From assembly GCA_025266875.1 (NCBI GenBank), contig JALLLT010000008.1:992001-1056000 (forward strand): a DNA stretch of 64,000 nt. Reading direction: 5' to 3'. Source of the stretch: Fennellomyces sp. T-0311 (taxonomy: Eukaryota; Mucoromycota; Mucoromycetes; Mucorales; Lichtheimiaceae). The notes under the pieces were generated by a model that made no database searches, had not been told where the DNA came from, and was given only the letters and a program-made list of their open reading frames with translations. Below are positions 36,301-48,100 of this stretch, piece after piece; the stretch's first letter is position 1, and each line of letters starts with the position of its first letter. Position numbers and translations under genes: made by a program.

Positions 36301-38094
36301 GTCCCCCTTTCTTTCACATGTAGCACAGTCACCCAGATTATGACGTTTTACAGCCGCAGCAAACGGTGTTCAAGAGAAATAAAGGCACTGTATGGCTTGA
36401 AAGGTAGCTTTTTTTTTGCTGGTCTTCGTTGCTGATCCACACTACTGCCATACCGACAAGTCCGCTTGACGACGTACAGTGCACAGACCTCTCTTTGTCC
36501 ACGCCGGCTGAACCGATTATCCCTGCACACACGCCAATCAGTACCCGAAAAATTGTTTCGCAAATACGTATCCGTCAGGCCATGATAGTATACGGTAGTG
36601 CTTAAAGTAGCACCACCATCCACCAACAACGTGTGCAACCTCCCACAATACTACTTTCTCCCACCTTCAAACGCATCAGCTCTGGATATTTGACAGCCCG
36701 GCAATCGGCTGGACAGACTATTTCAGCTTGACACGAACCTCTTTTCCTCTCCGCTACACCACGTTGACCTCCCGGCTATACTTTGTCACTCAAGTGATGG
36801 CGATTCATGACCACACCATTTCGTTCCTACCATGTCGTCATCCCGATCTAACTGGCACGCGATCAACTCGACCATGGAAATCCAACATATGCCTGACACG
36901 ACTAATATCGTGCGGTCGCGTCATATACCGGGCGCTGAATACACTACACGTTTGTCATTCAACTTGACCATGGAGCTGTACACGAAATGCACCGGGTGAC
37001 AGTCAGAGTACCAATCCAGTTGACAAGTCATGGCGACCCGACGAGGATTTTACCGCTAGAGATGCGCGCATACCCCAAAGACAGCTGATGGATGTATATT
37101 CGATATACAGAATGGGCGTAGCTGATGCTGTCCCAGAAGCATGTCTGAACATCTTGGTTGTTGAAGTGGATAGATGGTGAAAAGGTTACCATGCTTCTGT
37201 TGTATTGCATCGTCCCTGGTTGAGCGACTTACCGTTTCATCAAAAATATAAGGCTGAAACATGGCACAGACGTAGTAAAGTTCTCAAAGTCTTTGCTATG
37301 CTGTTGAACGGGCTAATCTCACCCACCGTTTCCCGTTGGGAACAGCACTGTGTAATTTATGGACAAAGTTCTGATGTCAACCGTTGGTATGGAAGAGCTG
37401 TGTAGCACTGGACACGGCCGATAAAGTTTGTGCTTGGCAGGATGTTACACGACAGTGGCATAAAGCAAGAATATCAAAGCGTAATCGTTTTCTTCGTCAA
37501 CATTGAGGCCAATGCCAGCGCTCAATGTACGTATACATTTTTCTGCTTTAATTTGCAAAGGTATCGCCAAAACACGGCTTGCTCGATAAAAAGAGGACAA
37601 AGGTAGGCAGTTTTGCCGAAGGACTTTGTAAGGCATTGCCACGTATTGCCGTGAACAGCTCTGTGCGCTTTGATCTCCATCTTTTGTTCTGACCAAAAAA
37701 GACAATCGCACTATACAACACGTTTTTCTTGCTAAGCATAAACATTGTATCTCCACATGACTGTTTTTATCAGATGTTGTGCAACAAGGTCTGCTTCTTG
37801 ACATCTCTCTGGTACTACGTACATTTCCACGCGAAAATATTGGTTTTTCTTCCGCTTTCACCCCAGGCCACTGAGCCTTTCCGGATTGGCCACCATTTAG
37901 CTTAACAGCTTCGCTCCCAGATATACCCCTTAGCTGTTAACTGGTACTGCTGAAATTTTCCCTCTTTCACTCGCTCTAGCATTCCATTTGCTACTTTATA
38001 GTATATATCTCAGTTTTCTACACCTGGCTCTCTCAGAAAGTCTAAGCGTACTAGAAAGCTTAGTCAATACAACTTTTCACCCATCTCGTCTTCA
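33379..38094. other. Gene-poor island, right of MITE
   Basis: About 4.7 kb with no gene I can support. At 35948-36220 (+) a Pro/Lys/Glu-rich frame repeats QVSKEVDQVSKEDKPSKGRP and has the look of a transposase tail, but no catalytic domain precedes it. A G-rich run (GGGGGGAGGGGG) lies near 35270-35281. The frames at 34595-35182, 36348-36638 and 37445-37861 show no recognisable motif. Confidence 0.45.
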
Positions 38095-39031
38095 ATGGCA
38101 CAGATGACGAACGACAATGTCAGGTTCAATGACCCATAATATGCAATATCCACTAATGTTTTCTGCTCAGTCTATGGTGCTGACGTGAACGTATCCAACC
38201 CTCGACTAGGTGCTTCCAACGCAGAAATGAACAAGGCGTTCCAAGCTCTCTCTCCGGAAAAGCTTGAATGTTTAGAGGAAGGACCAACGAACTGAATGAT
38301 CCATCGCAACAGGCACCCATTGGCGCTGTTGAACAACGAAACACTACTCAAGCGGGCGACGATATGTTATTTCCAAGGTGTACATGATGGGTGAAATCTT
38401 TGATTGTGATGTCAGCTTAATGATATCTCCCCGTAATCCCGAGGATCGTCAGGCGGTTCCTAGTTTGCTCATTTCTCAATTCCAATATTGGAATGGAACA
38501 ATGAGCGCAAGGTGATTCAGGGCGTCCATTATTATCATCACCGCTGCCGCCACAGCATCGAGGAGGATGCGCGTCGTCGTCTAGCTCTTTGGCTAGAGAA
38601 CGAAGCGCGGATCGGCAACGAGGTACTCGAGAAAATTCGGCGCGCTGAGGAATCCCTCCGCGAAAACGATGCTTGCCGTGACACTGTCTCTGGCAGCGTC
38701 TCAATCGCGTCCAAGGTGTAAGTGTCTTTTTTTTTCCTTGCTTTTTCCTCCCGTTCCTTTTTCCTTTTGCACTTTTTTTTATATTAAAAAAAACTTTGCG
38801 TACCTCTACTGCTACGTGATGAATGATGCTGTGATTAGTTGCGCTCGTTGGCTCCATAGGGTCGGTTATGAGATGATCTCGAATCATCAAGCTCACTGGC
38901 TTTCATGCGATATATTTTTACCAACTCCTCTTGCCGCTCCCAACGAACATACAATGAGTAGACGTCGTAGCGAACGGGGCAGTGTGCATCATGTTTTCGA
39001 TGACACTGACAATTGCATGGGCATGCAGTAA
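38095..39031 (+). pseudogene. Possible decayed coding region, family unknown
   Basis: Coding-like pieces lie in changing frames on the plus strand: a start MAQMTNDN at 38095; a piece with NPRLGASNAEMNKAFQALSP (about 38190-38270) that meets a stop, while another frame continues with ELNDPSQQAPIGAVEQ; a piece with MMGEIFDCDVSLMISPRNPE (about 38387-38450); and a helical piece with EEDARRRLALWLENEARIGN (about 38488-38719) that ends at a GTAAGT donor-like site. No single set of introns joins them in frame. I read this as a broken gene or element. Alternatively it is a poorly modelled gene. Confidence 0.28.
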
Positions 39032-40700
39032 TCATGTATCGCTCTTACGTACCGGGACGAACAAGCTGCATAAAGTGTTACAAACGAATAGAACACTTTT
39101 GCATGTCGAAAGAATGTGAATGACGTGGAAGGTAACGGGCGGTTCATCCGTTACGCATTCGTGGAGTACTTGACGCATTGCTAAGGTATGATGGTGACAC
39201 ATTGCAATGGTGTCATGGGATAACCTCGTACTGACCACCGAGTTTGACACGAGCACAGCAATGGCACTTGTATTATGTAATTATGTAATCACGCTAATGG
39301 TTTGACATGCTCACCAAAAAAAAGTCATACGTGAGATGTTACTCTCTTTTTTACATACTTTCTATTCTGGATGCGTGCTTTGAAACGGACAAACTTAGCT
39401 TTCCATCGTTTGCATCTTTGGTATCCAGATTACGATGTCCTGTTCGTTTGAAAAGTCGGCTGTGCTATGCAGTGATCAAGGGCGCATTATCGTTGGACGG
39501 GTGAACCTTGTACGGAGCGGATCATGCCGTTCAAGAAGAACAATTTTGGCAGGTGGCACCATCAGCTTTTTTTAAGAAAAAAGACCAAGAGCAATGGGCT
39601 TGATGAGGGGCACCGTGCCATAGACCAGGACACTTACGAAAGGATGAGGTGCTATTCATGGTTTGGTTGCACACCTTTTGACACGGTCAACATGCGCACA
39701 AGCCCACGATGGGAAGGTTTGTAGCACCAAACAACTAGCTGATCATTTACATATTAAAGAAAATCCCGGTAAATTAAAAAGCAGGCAACTGTACTGCGGG
39801 TGCATAATCGGGCTTCATTGTTATACTGTTGTGCAATGATGCAGTAACTGACAGGAGCACCCTTGGGTCGGGAGTTGTCGCGAAGATCGAAAATCATGAA
39901 GAAAGAGAGAGGGCGGTTGGGATACAAATTTTCCCGTTATGGTAAAATTATCCATTTCATTGTTCGCCGTGGTAAAATGACTCTTCCCCATTTGGAGCCG
40001 GGCTGTCAGCTTTTTTCTTTTTGCACACTTACCAATGGCGATCGATGGAGCAAGGGTGGCTCTACTTTTTTAGGTGGTCTCTGTGGATGAAACAACAAAC
40101 AATTACTGCGCTGCCCGAGCCAGTGGGGTTGCACATGACAATACACTGGTCCCGCCGATTCCTTGCCACTATCCTTTTTCCGCGCGGGTACGTGACAAAC
40201 AATCGAATGTTCGACTGCCACGCCGGGCAAACTACGTAATGCTGAGACGTTCTATCGTCATGGCTACTAGAACAAAGGGTGCTTGCATCGGGTCATGTGA
40301 ACTGCACCGGCGATCGATGAGACTATCGATTATTTGTAAAGTAATAATGGAGCAGCGGGACCGTTTTTCCGAGTGCGCATCGCCCAATGCCCATACAACT
40401 CGGGAGCCTACGGCATGTCCCACAAAGTTTATTCTGCGATAGAGAAAAAGAACTGCGCGTTGTTTCTCCAAGGTGGGCGCAAAAAAGCATGCGCTCTTTT
40501 TATTTTTTTGGTGAACAGTTCGATACGAGGAAATGGAAAGAGGCGGCAATCGGAAGTGTTTTCTTCCGGCATGTGTTTGAACGCCCCTGAAAAAAAAATA
40601 GTCGGCGCGCGTGCATTTGGCTTCTTTTTTGTACCCCCTCTCTTGCCTTTTTTTCTCTTTGCTTTTTTTTTTCTTTTTTTACCTCTCTCCTGCTATTGTT
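39032..40700. other. Intergenic region upstream of LRR gene
   Basis: No supported gene. The last 80 bp before the LRR start codon are strongly T/C-rich, typical of a fungal 5' leader. Confidence 0.45.
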
Positions 40701-42006
40701 ATGGGTCAAGGAGTCAGCACAAAGAAGCAGCGAGGGCTTACGTTTGGCTACCTTAAGCAGCAACAACCCCAGCCCGTGCTCGACACGACCGACCTGCTGC
40801 TCGACCGACCCGAGTGGTACGGGCTCGCCGGCGACAAGCGTAGTGAGATTGAACCGGCACCATTGCGACGGCCGGATTCCGGTTATGTCGAAGACAATCG
40901 ACTGGTCAAGGAACTAGCGTACGTTGACACGACGTACTATCTCGACACACTGACCCGAGGCGAATTGACGACTGATAACACCACCGGCGAGCCAGAAAAA
41001 CTGACGTTTGCGGATGTATTACCGACGGATGGCACACTGCAAGAACTGCAGCTCTCCTGTCGCCACTTGGCCAGTTTAAGCTGCACGAATCTGTATTACT
41101 TGACGATGGTTCAGAAACTCGACTTGTAAGGGGCTTCTTTTGCTTACAGAATTATCCATTTTGCCACTCTCAGGAGGGCAAGACTGATTCAAGGAGGATA
41201 TGTATAGATCAAAGAACCATCTTGAGCAGTTGCCCGATGCCATTGGGTCCCTTATCAATCTTCAAGTGCTGCACCTTCAGCATAACCAACTTGCTGAGAT
41301 ACCCGACACTATCTGTGGACTCGTGAATTTGACGGAGATCGACCTCGCCCACAATCAGCTTACGCGACTCAGCCCATACATTGGTCATCTGAAGAAACTT
41401 CGCTTGTTGTACCTCAATCACAACTACAACCTATCGAATTTGCCCATCGAGATGGGTGGTTTGGAGGGACTGACCACGTTGGCCGTTCTCCATTGTCCAC
41501 AACTCAAAACGCTGCCTGCCGAATTGCTGCAGTTGCCCAACCTCCGGCGACTCAAGATAGCTTCTTGTCCGCAAGAACAAGTCATTCGAGACGACCTGAC
41601 CCACAATCCGCCGAGTCTACTTGAGATATGCGCACGACAACGAATAAAGGACGCAGCGTACTATTTCCCACACTCACCTAAACCTTGCTCCGCATGCGGG
41701 AAGCCTTATTTCGAATCCTATGTGTCACGCCGCCGACTGGTCGAGCGGCCAGACTCCACCCTCGTCATGTTTGAATACAGATTGTGTAGCGCCCACTGGA
41801 CTGACGATCAAGATCGCATGCGATACATCTTTAGTCATTCACAGCAGCAGCCCCACGACGTGCTCCAATTCCTGCCGCCTATCGTAGACCAGCAGCCGCA
41901 TCGCAGCTCACGTATCTACGGCGGCGCCCACCCCTCCATCGAGGAAGAAAAAATCGCCACTCCCAGCTGGCGCCCGCAACGTTTTCTCAAAGGCATTAGG
42001 CGCTAA
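40701..42006 (+). CDS. Leucine-rich repeat protein with N-myristoylation signal and C-terminal Cys/His motif
   Basis: Two exons, 40701-41125 and 41208-42006; 407 residues. The start MGQGVSTKK is a classical N-myristoylation signal (Gly2, Ser6, Lys8-9), so membrane attachment is likely. The splice restores an LRR (LDL/SKNHLEQLPDAIGSLINL), and about six LRRs of the plant/SHOC2 type (LxxLPxxIxxLxNL) follow. After the LRRs comes a patch with CSACGKPYFESYV and later CSAHW, spaced like a zinc-binding site (CxxC...CxxH). The tail is Gln/His/Pro-rich and disordered. Members of this group act as protein-binding scaffolds; yeast adenylate cyclase and SHOC2-type LRRs are the nearest comparison, but no catalytic domain is present. 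Partners are unknown. Confidence 0.85.
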
Positions 42007-42196
42007 GTTCCCTTATGTAAATGTGTATTAGCTCCTTATTTGGGATGGCTCTGTCTCCCTACTCGCGCGCCTTTTTTTAACCTTTTTCCCTATTTCTCTG
42101 CATGATTTTGTATACCCAAAAAGCTTCATCCGCCCCTCGCGTTGTAATTTATCCAGTTATTTATATTATATTTACACTTTGTTTATAGACCACTCT

Positions 42197-45100
42197 CTAA
42201 ATGCTAGCCTTGGTCTTGCGTTTCTTTTGTCGACGCTCAACCTTGCGTTGCGCAGCCAGCTGGGGGTCTGCCACCGCCTCCAGCGCACGCTTGGTCTTGC
42301 GCTCCTGACGTACATCTGCAGCACGCTGTCGTACGCGCTGATACGCTGCAAAGTATACTGTCGATCCAGCCTTCTGCTGCAGCATGCTGAGCACTTCATT
42401 ACCGAGCTGCTTGAGGTCATCTGTAAGTGCAATATGTCAGTTACACGCTACTTCATGCACGCAATATAAGCCTAATTTTTTCGTTCCCTTACCAAACTCT
42501 TTATCGTCCTTAATTTGCTCATCGCTTGTCACGCGGTAGATGGGTGTGATCATTGAAACCAGGTAGGGGGCCAGCTCGTCCTCTTGCATATGACTGGCGA
42601 TGGCCGCAAAGCATTTGAAGATGGAGGAGCGCTATATTTTTCTGCGTTAAGCCTTATTCTGAAACAATAAAAAAACAATAACACTTACCATTAATATATT
42701 CTTGCCGCCTGTCTTGTTTTGCAAACTGCCACGTGCTGTGAATGTGAGACGTCGGAACATCCAATAGTGCGCATTCCTGCTCGCCCGTTGGTCCAACTTG
42801 GCCTGTGCAGTGTTGCTTTGCTCTTCCACGGCTGCATCTTCCTCCTGTTCTTCGTCTTGACGTGCATCTTCGTCAGCTGGCAGATAATACATACACTTGC
42901 TGATAAAGAACAGGTTGCGCACGATCTGGTTGGCCTGGTCTTGCGTCAGATACTGGCTCCTGAGCTGCTCGATGAACTTGAGGACCAGGTCGCTCATATT
43001 CTCTCTTGTCAGGAACTCGCAACGCACGTCGGCGTGAGATCGATCTTCGGGGTTGACGTTTGCAAAGTAATGCCCGAACAAACGAGCGGCAGATGCACGT
43101 ATCCATGCGTGTGGATGCAGCAACATCTCCTTGACTCCGTCCCATATTGCCAAAGCATACATGAGCTCTGGGAACGATTTGCCGATTTTGGAAAGCGTGC
43201 TTAAGCTATAGTACGCCACCTCCCAAGGCATATCCACCTCCATTTCGTCGTCTTCCGCTTCCATTGCCGGTGTCTTGTTGTCTTCCAGCAGATGAGCTAG
43301 ACGAGGAACCAGGGTCGTTGCCAGCGATTTGGAATTGAACGTATCCATGATCAAACCGTACACCTGACACGATGCACGCTGCAGGCTTTGTTTATCATCC
43401 ATATCCATCCATTTGTCCAACAATCGGTACACCGTGGACAATTTGTCGTCCGTGCACCGACCCAACAGCAACTTGATCAATTCGCCTGCCATTTCTCGAC
43501 ACTTTGCACTTTCGTCGTTGACCAAACGCAGCACCAGACCCAAAAAGATGGATTCGGCGTATTCCATCAAAATGGCGTCGCCAAACTTGTTGATCACTTG
43601 GTGCAACAGTTCCATGATAGATTCTCGACCACTTTCGTGAATGTACTCCAAGTTGCGCACCATGAAGCTCATTTGCGTCTTGAGACGCTCCTTGCCTTGA
43701 GGATAATCCATCAAGAACAAGAAGTAGACCGATCGCGCCTGGTCACGGATCTCCTTGGCTTGGTTCGTCACCATCACTTGTCCAACCAGATCCATCAGGT
43801 CGTACACTTCAGGCGCCATAAACTTGCGCGCAATGATAGCGCGAATAAGCGCGAACACCGTGCCTTGACGGTCAGGTTCTTCGAGATCGGGACGGATAAT
43901 GTTGAGCAGATAGACGAGCTGATGTTCGGTCAGCTTGGCTTGTTGGGTGTCACGGATACAGACGGTGATCATCTTGAAGCACGATTGGATCAGCTGCGAT
44001 CGCGTGTTGCCAGAGCTCTTGATTAGCTTGAACGCACGCTTCATGACGGCAGGCACGGCGTTGGGCACTTCGGGCAATGGATATGTGATCAAGAGACGCA
44101 TGATCTTGGTTGCAATAATGATGCTGCTTGTGTGGGTCGAGTGGAGCGTGTTGGAAATCAACGGAACCAATGGATTCAGCTTTTCGGCATGCTCTTCCAC
44201 CTTCGGATCAAACTTGTTGCGACGCAGACCAGTCAGTAACAGCGTCAAGCCAAAGTCAACGAAACGGAAGGCGTTTGTTTGGAGATGATCCGTTGGTGTG
44301 TTATCAGGGCGTTTCAATTGGACTTCAAAGTTCTTGTCTTGCTGACTCTTTTCGATCTTGACCTTGGCCTTGGCCTTGTACGTATCCAAGTTTTCGGAAA
44401 TGAGACCGTGCGAGAATTCGAGCAGTTCCAGCGACTCGTATTCTGGATTACGGACTAAACCAGCAGACACGCGCTTCAGAATATCATCCACCTTGCGCAG
44501 GATTTTCAAGCTCTGGGTTTCGGACATGACATCTTTGAGTGGCATCAGGAGCACAGATACACTGTGAAAGTGGATCACCTTGCTGAGGGTTTCGAACGTG
44601 CCCATACTCTTCTGGCTTCTGGCTTCCTTGATCTTGCCCGTCATTTCATCCGCTTCCTTTTCCTGACCCGTCTTGCCAAACACGTCGTTGATCAAAATGT
44701 CAACGATATCCTCGAGACAGTAATCGATCTGGCCGACCTCGATCCGAGGAATAGTGTCTGCTAACAAGACATTCACGGTGTAACCAAGTACATGAACTTC
44801 GTAACCCTTGGTCAAAGCTGTCTTGAGTTCCTTGATGATGAAGGACAGATACGATGGGCCCAAGTATGCGTTGACTTTGAGCAAGGTATCACGAAGTGCT
44901 TCACGAACGTCCAATGCGCGACTGCGGATCATTTGACACAAACTGACAAGTAAACCGGGTAAATTGGTACGCATGGATCGTTCAGGCAATGCACGGAGCA
45001 GTTTGGCCACACCCAAAGCAATGGGAATACGAATCAAAACTGATTCCTTGGTCGCGGTCTTGGTCAGATACGTGTTCAACGATGGTAGCATGCGGTTGAT

Positions 45101-48100
45101 CACCGTATCGTGAATTTTGGCGGCAAGGTCCTTGGGCGACTCCTCTTCTTCTTCTTCCTCTTTATCCTCCTCCTCCTTGCTCTCTGCAGCCTTTGTCATT
45201 TCCTCAGAAGACATGAACTCAATCTTTGTCTTTTGACGACCCATCACGCGAATAGCCTGTTCATCGGATACTTCCACGTTCTTCAAGTCAAAATGGAAAG
45301 CATCCAAGATGGAGCTGACAATCTTGAGATACACCTTTTCCATCTCGGGCTTCTTGGCGATAAGTTCCATGTAGGAACGGAACATGCCATAGTAACGCGA
45401 CCAGCCCAGTTGACTGGTCAATGCCGTAATAGTGGTAGTGCATTGGTTGATCAAGTTGTGATCCTTGACGCGATCCGTTTCGTAAAAGAATGCCGTTACC
45501 AAGGGGATAAAGACGCTATTGATGGATGCTGGCTTCAGTGCACCAGACTCGGCTGTTTCACCCAATCGTTGCAAAGCACGCACGCGACGGTGAAGTTGCA
45601 TATGGTAAATGTTGTTGAAAAAGTTGACTTCTTCGTTACCGTCGCCGAGCAACGATACCATATCCTCGAACACGGGAAGTGTTGGGAAGGTCTTGACCGC
45701 AGCATTGAGCAAGTTGACAAACTCGAGACGAATCAATTCGATATGGTTCGTTACGCCTCGCTTGATGGCAGGGAAGATCATATGCGTGACATAGTTCAAC
45801 AGTTGGCGTTTCTCTTCTTGGTCTTGTTGTTCGTCAGCGGCCTTCAGATAGACGGTCATACAATGAGTAGCTGCGCCACGAACAGCCATTTCCTCGGGAT
45901 CGTGCATGTTGTGCACGAACTGGTGCAACAGTGGCTGCCATTGTTGGTGGTCGAACGTGGAATACAAGTCGTCTGCAACGGTGTTCATTGCATCAAGAAT
46001 ACCATCGTAATCTGGTTCATCCAAACGTTTCTTCGAATAGGTGTTCATGGCAGTCAAAAGCTCGTCCACCTTGGTAAGTGAAGGATTGACTTCAACAAAG
46101 GCGTGAAATACGCTGAGCAAGGCCGAGCGACACTCGCGCGATCGCAAGCTTGAGAACAACTGCGAGGCGGTGCTGTAGTATTGGGAATACACCATGCCCA
46201 ACTCCTTGAAGCCGGGGATAAGATGGATGAACTTGGCCCATACAGACAAGATATGTTCCTTGGTCTTTTCGGGTATAATGCGGCTCGACTTTTTGAGATT
46301 AGGCAAGAGCAACTCGACAATGGTCGTGGCTTGTTGGCCGCTGGTGGCCAAAGGAGCAATGCGGGACACAATGGCGATTTGACGAACAGAGTAGACACCA
46401 CTGCCAAATTGGGATTCATCCTTGGACTTGGTCAAACGGAAATGCAACTTGTCGAGCAAAATATCGACATGAGGCACAAACAACTGGTCTTTGAGTGACA
46501 CATCATTGTCTTCCATCTCTGCGTCACAGTAATCCAACAGTGTATCGATGATATCGAGCACATCCTTCAATACACTTTCCATGATATTGGGAGAGCCAAG
46601 AATACCAAACAGTTGTGGCAAAAGTTGCTTGTCGTATTCGACAAAGTAACTGATGCGTTCACGACGCTCGGTCCATGTTTTGAACATGGCCATAATGGCC
46701 AACTTGCCGCTGGGTGCCTGACTGGGCAAAGCAGGCAGACGAGGCGAAATGAAGGCGGCAAATATGACGGGAAGATAAGGAGCAAAGTCAAAACTGACGT
46801 TCAACTTGAAGGCTTCGACCATGCGCTTGACTGCGGCAGTATGAACGTCTTTGGATCGAGCAGTCGCTTCATGTGCAGGTTGATCTTGCTCTTTGTCGTT
46901 GTCATCGTCGTCATCGGCATTTTTTCTGTGTTGCGTAAACTTGCCAATGTAAAGAACCAATTTGAGAAGCGTTGGGAGGTAAGGCTCGACCTTGGTACGC
47001 ATGGCAAACAAGAGACCTTCCAACATGGACAGGAAACCTGCTTGACGTGTCATGGGAACGTTATCCAAAAGGTGATTGCCGCGTTCATCCAACGTGAACT
47101 CGGTCAAAGCGCCCGTCTTTTCGTCCATGATGCCATCGGGCAGCTCGAGGACAGATTTGAACGAAGCGAGTGCGAGGTCGAGGAAGCATTCCACTTCGGA
47201 TGGCTGACAGATAGCCACGGCAGAAAGAATGGCGTTGCGTCGACTTTCCTTGTTGACACGAGTTGATGATTTGGTACGTCGCGGGGCCGGTTGTGACAAT
47301 CGACCGTACAAGATACGCATGACGATAGGCATCAGTTCTTGACGATGCGCCGGATCAATCAAAGCTTGTTCTTCCTCTTGCGATAAAAAGGTAAACATTT
47401 CGTCACGGAAACGCGTGTCGTTCAACAAGTTGCGAAGATTATCGACGTATGGGGTGACACTGCGATTCTTCCACGTAAACACGACTTCGAGCGCGGCCTT
47501 TTGCAACGCAATCTCGCCCTTGCTGAGCAGTCGCATCAAAATGGTATACAGCTCTTGGCTCTTGTATGTCACCTTGGGATTGGTGAATACGGCAAACATC
47601 TCCAACCAGCTGATCAACTTGGCTTTGACCGTACCGCGCGAACGTCGAAGGAATTTGAACTCTTCTTCGTCTGTATCGATTTGCATGGCATCCTTTGATG
47701 GTTGATCCTCTTCCACGAAATGTTCATCGTCGTTGACCACGCTGTTGTATTCGCGTTCGATGAACTTGAAAAATGTGGGTGTCAAGTGTCGCGCACGTTG
47801 CTCGGTGACGCCCGGTGTGCCTTTGAGTGTTTGCAGAATCAGCGAGTAGTAGTGCCAGTAATCCATGCGCGCGTTCTCTTGGCCAGACAACTAATTCCCG
47901 TCTCTGTTGAGTATACTTTTTCTTCTTCTCGGTGTGTGTTTTGAAAGACATTACCTTGACGAAAAGAATAGCATAGCCATTCGCCTTTTCATCGCCCATA
48001 AGGGCCATTGCACGGTCTCCAACGCTTTGGAACTTGTTCAAAGTATGACACTCGAACGAAATGTTACCGGTCTTTGTCGCTTTGCGGCTCTTGACTTGCG

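Noticed and set aside
37445..37861. 138-codon minus-strand frame
   Set aside because: No domain, no coding periodicity I can see, and Cys/Arg/Ser-rich composition typical of chance frames.
38417..38896. 159-codon minus-strand frame
   Set aside because: It overlaps the more coding-like plus-strand helical piece, and its Arg/Lys-rich translation looks like an antisense shadow.
45110..46081. 323-codon plus-strand open frame inside UTP20
   Set aside because: It lies antisense to the 5.2-kb UTP20 exon, whose protein is strongly conserved. The plus-strand translation is hydrophobic and poorly structured and shows no family motif.
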